A stretch of DNA of 64,000 nucleotides from Streptomyces sp. NBC_01429. GTDB taxonomy: Bacteria > Actinomycetota > Actinomycetes > Streptomycetales > Streptomycetaceae. This document shows positions 62,274 to 64,000 of this stretch, piece after piece. Below the pieces are notes generated by a model, which saw only the letters and a list, made by a program, of their open reading frames with translations, did no database searches and was not told the DNA's origin. The DNA is taken from positions 868,001 through 932,000 of the forward strand of contig NZ_CP109599.1 in assembly GCF_036231945.1 (NCBI RefSeq), in the 5' to 3' direction. The position numbers and the translations under genes are program-made. Position 1 is the first letter of the stretch. Every line of letters begins with the position of its first letter.

Positions 62274-62741
62274 TCAGGCCGTGACCCGGCGGCGCTCCAG
62301 GTCGAAGACGGCCTGGACGCGCTTGCCGACCGGCACCCGCTCGGCGAGCAGCCCGTCGGCGATGGCGTGCACGATCTCCATCCCGTGCCCGCCCAGCCGC
62401 CCGGGATCGCGCTCGTAGCGGCACGGCAGGACCGAGCTGCTGTCGTACACGGTGACGATCACCTGCCGGGCGGTGCCCTCCAGCTCCAGCACGTACGGGC
62501 CGTGGCTGTGCCGCTCGGCGTTGGTCACCAGTTCGCTGACGACCAGCAGCAGATCGCCGCTCGTGCGCTCGCCCAGCGTGGCGAACCACTCGGCCTCCAG
62601 CTGCTGGAGGAACTGGACGGCGAGCAGTCTGGCGTCGGCGATGCAGCCGGGCTCGCCGCTGAACTGGCCGGCCCGGCGCAGTGACGCAACGGAGTCCGCG
62701 ATGGCCGCGAACCCCGTACCGCTGATGATCTGTTCGTTCAT
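62274..62741 (-). CDS. ATP-binding anti-sigma-type protein (HATPase_c_2)
   Basis: A 155-residue GHKL ATPase: LLLVVSELVTNAERHSHGPY (N box), VTVYDSSSVLPCRYE, and GRLGGHGMEIVHAIADG (G box). Similar to the protein at 59368-59787 but with a longer N-terminus. It converges on the PP2C gene, with its stop 15 bases past the PP2C stop. Probable member of the same partner-switching module. Confidence 0.89.
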   Translation of the reverse strand: MNEQIISGTGFAAIADSVASLRRAGQFSGEPGCIADARLLAVQFLQQLEAEWFATLGERTSGDLLLVVSELVTNAERHSHGPYVLELEGTARQVIVTVYDSSSVLPCRYERDPGRLGGHGMEIVHAIADGLLAERVPVGKRVQAVFDLERRRVTA

Positions 62742-62871
62742 AGTTCCTGCCCGCGCACCGGTGAGGGCGATCGCGGGACCCCCTTCTCCGATCCCCTTAT
62801 GCCCTCACACGCCGCGGGTATGCCCACCGGTTTCGTGAAAGGTGTCACGGTCTTCGCCCTCCACCGGCCTC

Positions 62872-63315
62872 TCAGCCGCGCCCGGGAAGCCGGACCACGC
62901 TGACGAAGAACTCGTCGATCTGGCGGACGGCCGCGATGAACTGATCGAGGTCGACCGGTTTGGTCACATACGCGTTGGCGTGCAGTTTGTAGCTGCGCAG
63001 GATGTCCTCCTCGGCGGAGGAGGTGGTCAGCACCACCACGGGGATCAGCGACAGCTCCGGGTCGGACTTGATCTGCTCCAGGACCTGGCGCCCGTCGTAC
63101 TTGGGCAGGTTCAGGTCGAGCAGTACGAGATCCGGCCGGGGTGCCTGCTGGTGGGCGCCGCGCCGGTAGAGGAAGTCGAGGGCCTCCTCGCCGTCGCGCA
63201 CCACGTGGAGGGTGTTGCGGATCTTGTTGTCCTCGAACGCCTCGCGGGTCATCAGCTCGTCCCCCGCGTCGTCCTCGACGAGCAGGACCTCGATGGGCTC
63301 TACGCGGTTGTTCAC
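62872..63315 (-). CDS. Response regulator, single receiver domain (Rcp1-like)
   Basis: A 147-residue CheY-like receiver: VLLVEDDAGDELMTREAFED (acidic pocket), LVLLDLNLPKYDGRQVLEQI (phospho-Asp in LLDLNLPK), VVVLTTSSAEEDI, and ANAYVTKPVD (Lys). No output domain. GTG start at 63315 overlaps the stop of the upstream histidine kinase gene, so the two are coupled. It belongs to the Rcp1 group that pairs with phytochrome-like or PAS/GAF kinases. Confidence 0.93.
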   Translation of the reverse strand: MNNRVEPIEVLLVEDDAGDELMTREAFEDNKIRNTLHVVRDGEEALDFLYRRGAHQQAPRPDLVLLDLNLPKYDGRQVLEQIKSDPELSLIPVVVLTTSSAEEDILRSYKLHANAYVTKPVDLDQFIAAVRQIDEFFVSVVRLPGRG

Positions 63316-64000
63316 TGGGCGGCTCCGTGCGGGGTGGTCGTCGGTGCGTCGTGCGGGTGGCCGGGCGGGGTGTGGGTCCCGGCATCCGGTCCCTCGGGCT
63401 CCCCGGACGCCTGCGGATCCGCGGATCCGGCCGGCTCCTCCGGGTCGTCCTCGGGCAGGGCGGGGAGCGTGAAGTGGATCCGGGTGCCGCCCTCGGGCAC
63501 CGGCTCCAGCCGGATTCCGCCACCGTGGAACTCCACGATCTTGCGGCAGAGCGCGAGACCGATGCCGGTGCCCTCGTACTCGTCCCTGGCGTGCAGCCGC
63601 TGGAAGATGACGAAGACCTTCTCCGCGAACTCGGGCGCGACCCCGATGCCGTTGTCGGTGACGGTCAGATGCCATTGGTCCCCTTCGCGCAGGCATCCGA
63701 CGGTGATCAGGGACGGCACGTCGGGGCGGCGGAACTTGACCGCGTTGCCGAGGAGGTTCTGCCAGAGCATGGTGAGCGTGGTCGGATCGCCGGTCACCTC
63801 CGGCAGCGGGTCCTCCCGTACGACGGTGACGTCCGACTCCTCGACGACCAGGGCGATGTTGCCGAGGGCCCGGTCGAGGACCTGGTCGAGTGCGACGCTC
63901 TGCCAGGCGTCGTGCACCCGTCCCACCCGGGAGAAGGTGAGCAGGTCGTTGATGAGGATCTGCATCCGTTTGGCGCCGTCGACCGCGAAGTCGATGTACT
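63312..64000 (-). CDS. Sensor histidine kinase (C-terminal part, runs off the window)
   Basis: The visible C-terminal 229 residues include the dimerisation-helix end (YIDFAVDGAKRMQILINDLL, TFSRVG), the N box WQNLLGNAVKFRRPD, G1 VTDNGIGVAPEFAEKVF, and G2 YEGTGIGLALCRKIVE. A Pro/Asp-rich tail ends the protein. The N-terminal sensor lies beyond 64000. It overlaps the response regulator gene by 4 bases, forming a two-component pair. Confidence 0.92.
   Translation of the reverse strand, partial: YIDFAVDGAKRMQILINDLLTFSRVGRVHDAWQSVALDQVLDRALGNIALVVEESDVTVVREDPLPEVTGDPTTLTMLWQNLLGNAVKFRRPDVPSLITVGCLREGDQWHLTVTDNGIGVAPEFAEKVFVIFQRLHARDEYEGTGIGLALCRKIVEFHGGGIRLEPVPEGGTRIHFTLPALPEDDPEEPAGSADPQASGEPEGPDAGTHTPPGHPHDAPTTTPHGAAQ

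Overview
The window is high-GC DNA with actinomycete gene organisation (many GTG starts, ATGA/GTGA stop-start overlaps, purine-rich ribosome sites). The families present (SARP and LuxR regulators, LutABC, partner-switch phosphatase and anti-sigma modules, Tat-exported glycosidases, DUF6131 and DUF6221 proteins) point to a Streptomyces chromosome.

Layout. 0-18.2 kb is metabolic: phosphoglucomutase, a DedA membrane protein, a NitT/TauT-type ABC importer (binding lipoprotein, two permeases, ATPase), a GNAT/TetR divergent pair with a visible operator, an SDR behind a short coupled reading frame, and a minus-strand catabolic operon. That operon holds two near-duplicate SDRs, a nitrilase-superfamily amidase, a polysaccharide-deacetylase/imidase-like enzyme and a ribose-type ABC importer. 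Downstream lies an unusual LuxR regulator fused to a periplasmic-binding-protein domain. 18.5-23.1 kb is a scarred zone with a few small intact genes among remnants: an SDR tail, the 3' end of an IS5-type transposase, and an oligopeptide-binding protein broken by a stop, a frameshift and a truncation.

23.5-45.7 kb is the highlight: a two-component class II lanthipeptide (lantibiotic) gene cluster. Three precursor genes, all too short for routine gene calling, lie at 38.4-39.0 kb. One alpha peptide resembles lacticin 3147 A1. Two tandem-duplicated beta peptides end in the CPTTKCTxSC signature of haloduracin/lichenicidin beta chains. Downstream in one minus-strand operon are a strong hairpin, LanM, a C39-peptidase ABC exporter (LanT), a second LanM, a small membrane peptide, a luciferase-like (LanJC-like) oxidoreductase and a flavin-dependent halogenase. 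Nearby are a JmjC/cupin oxygenase, a SARP and a TrmB/LuxR regulator, two ABC systems (one with a winged-helix repressor and a three-half-site operator) and a cation/proton antiporter. I infer a two-peptide lantibiotic with a possible chlorotryptophan in the alpha chain.

46.0-49.6 kb holds a YrdC/Sua5 protein, a reductase remnant, three tandem paralogous secreted proteins of unknown function, a transposase remnant and tRNA-Pro(GGG). The 3' end of the tRNA faces the cluster, which suits an old island at a tRNA attachment site. 49.7-64 kb returns to core-like content: DUF309, lutCBA, a GH78 alpha-L-rhamnosidase with a LacI-type operator, a divergent GH87-like secreted beta-helix protein, and a signalling block (anti-sigma-type ATPases, STAS antagonist, MarR, PP2C phosphatase, response regulator, histidine kinase running off the window).
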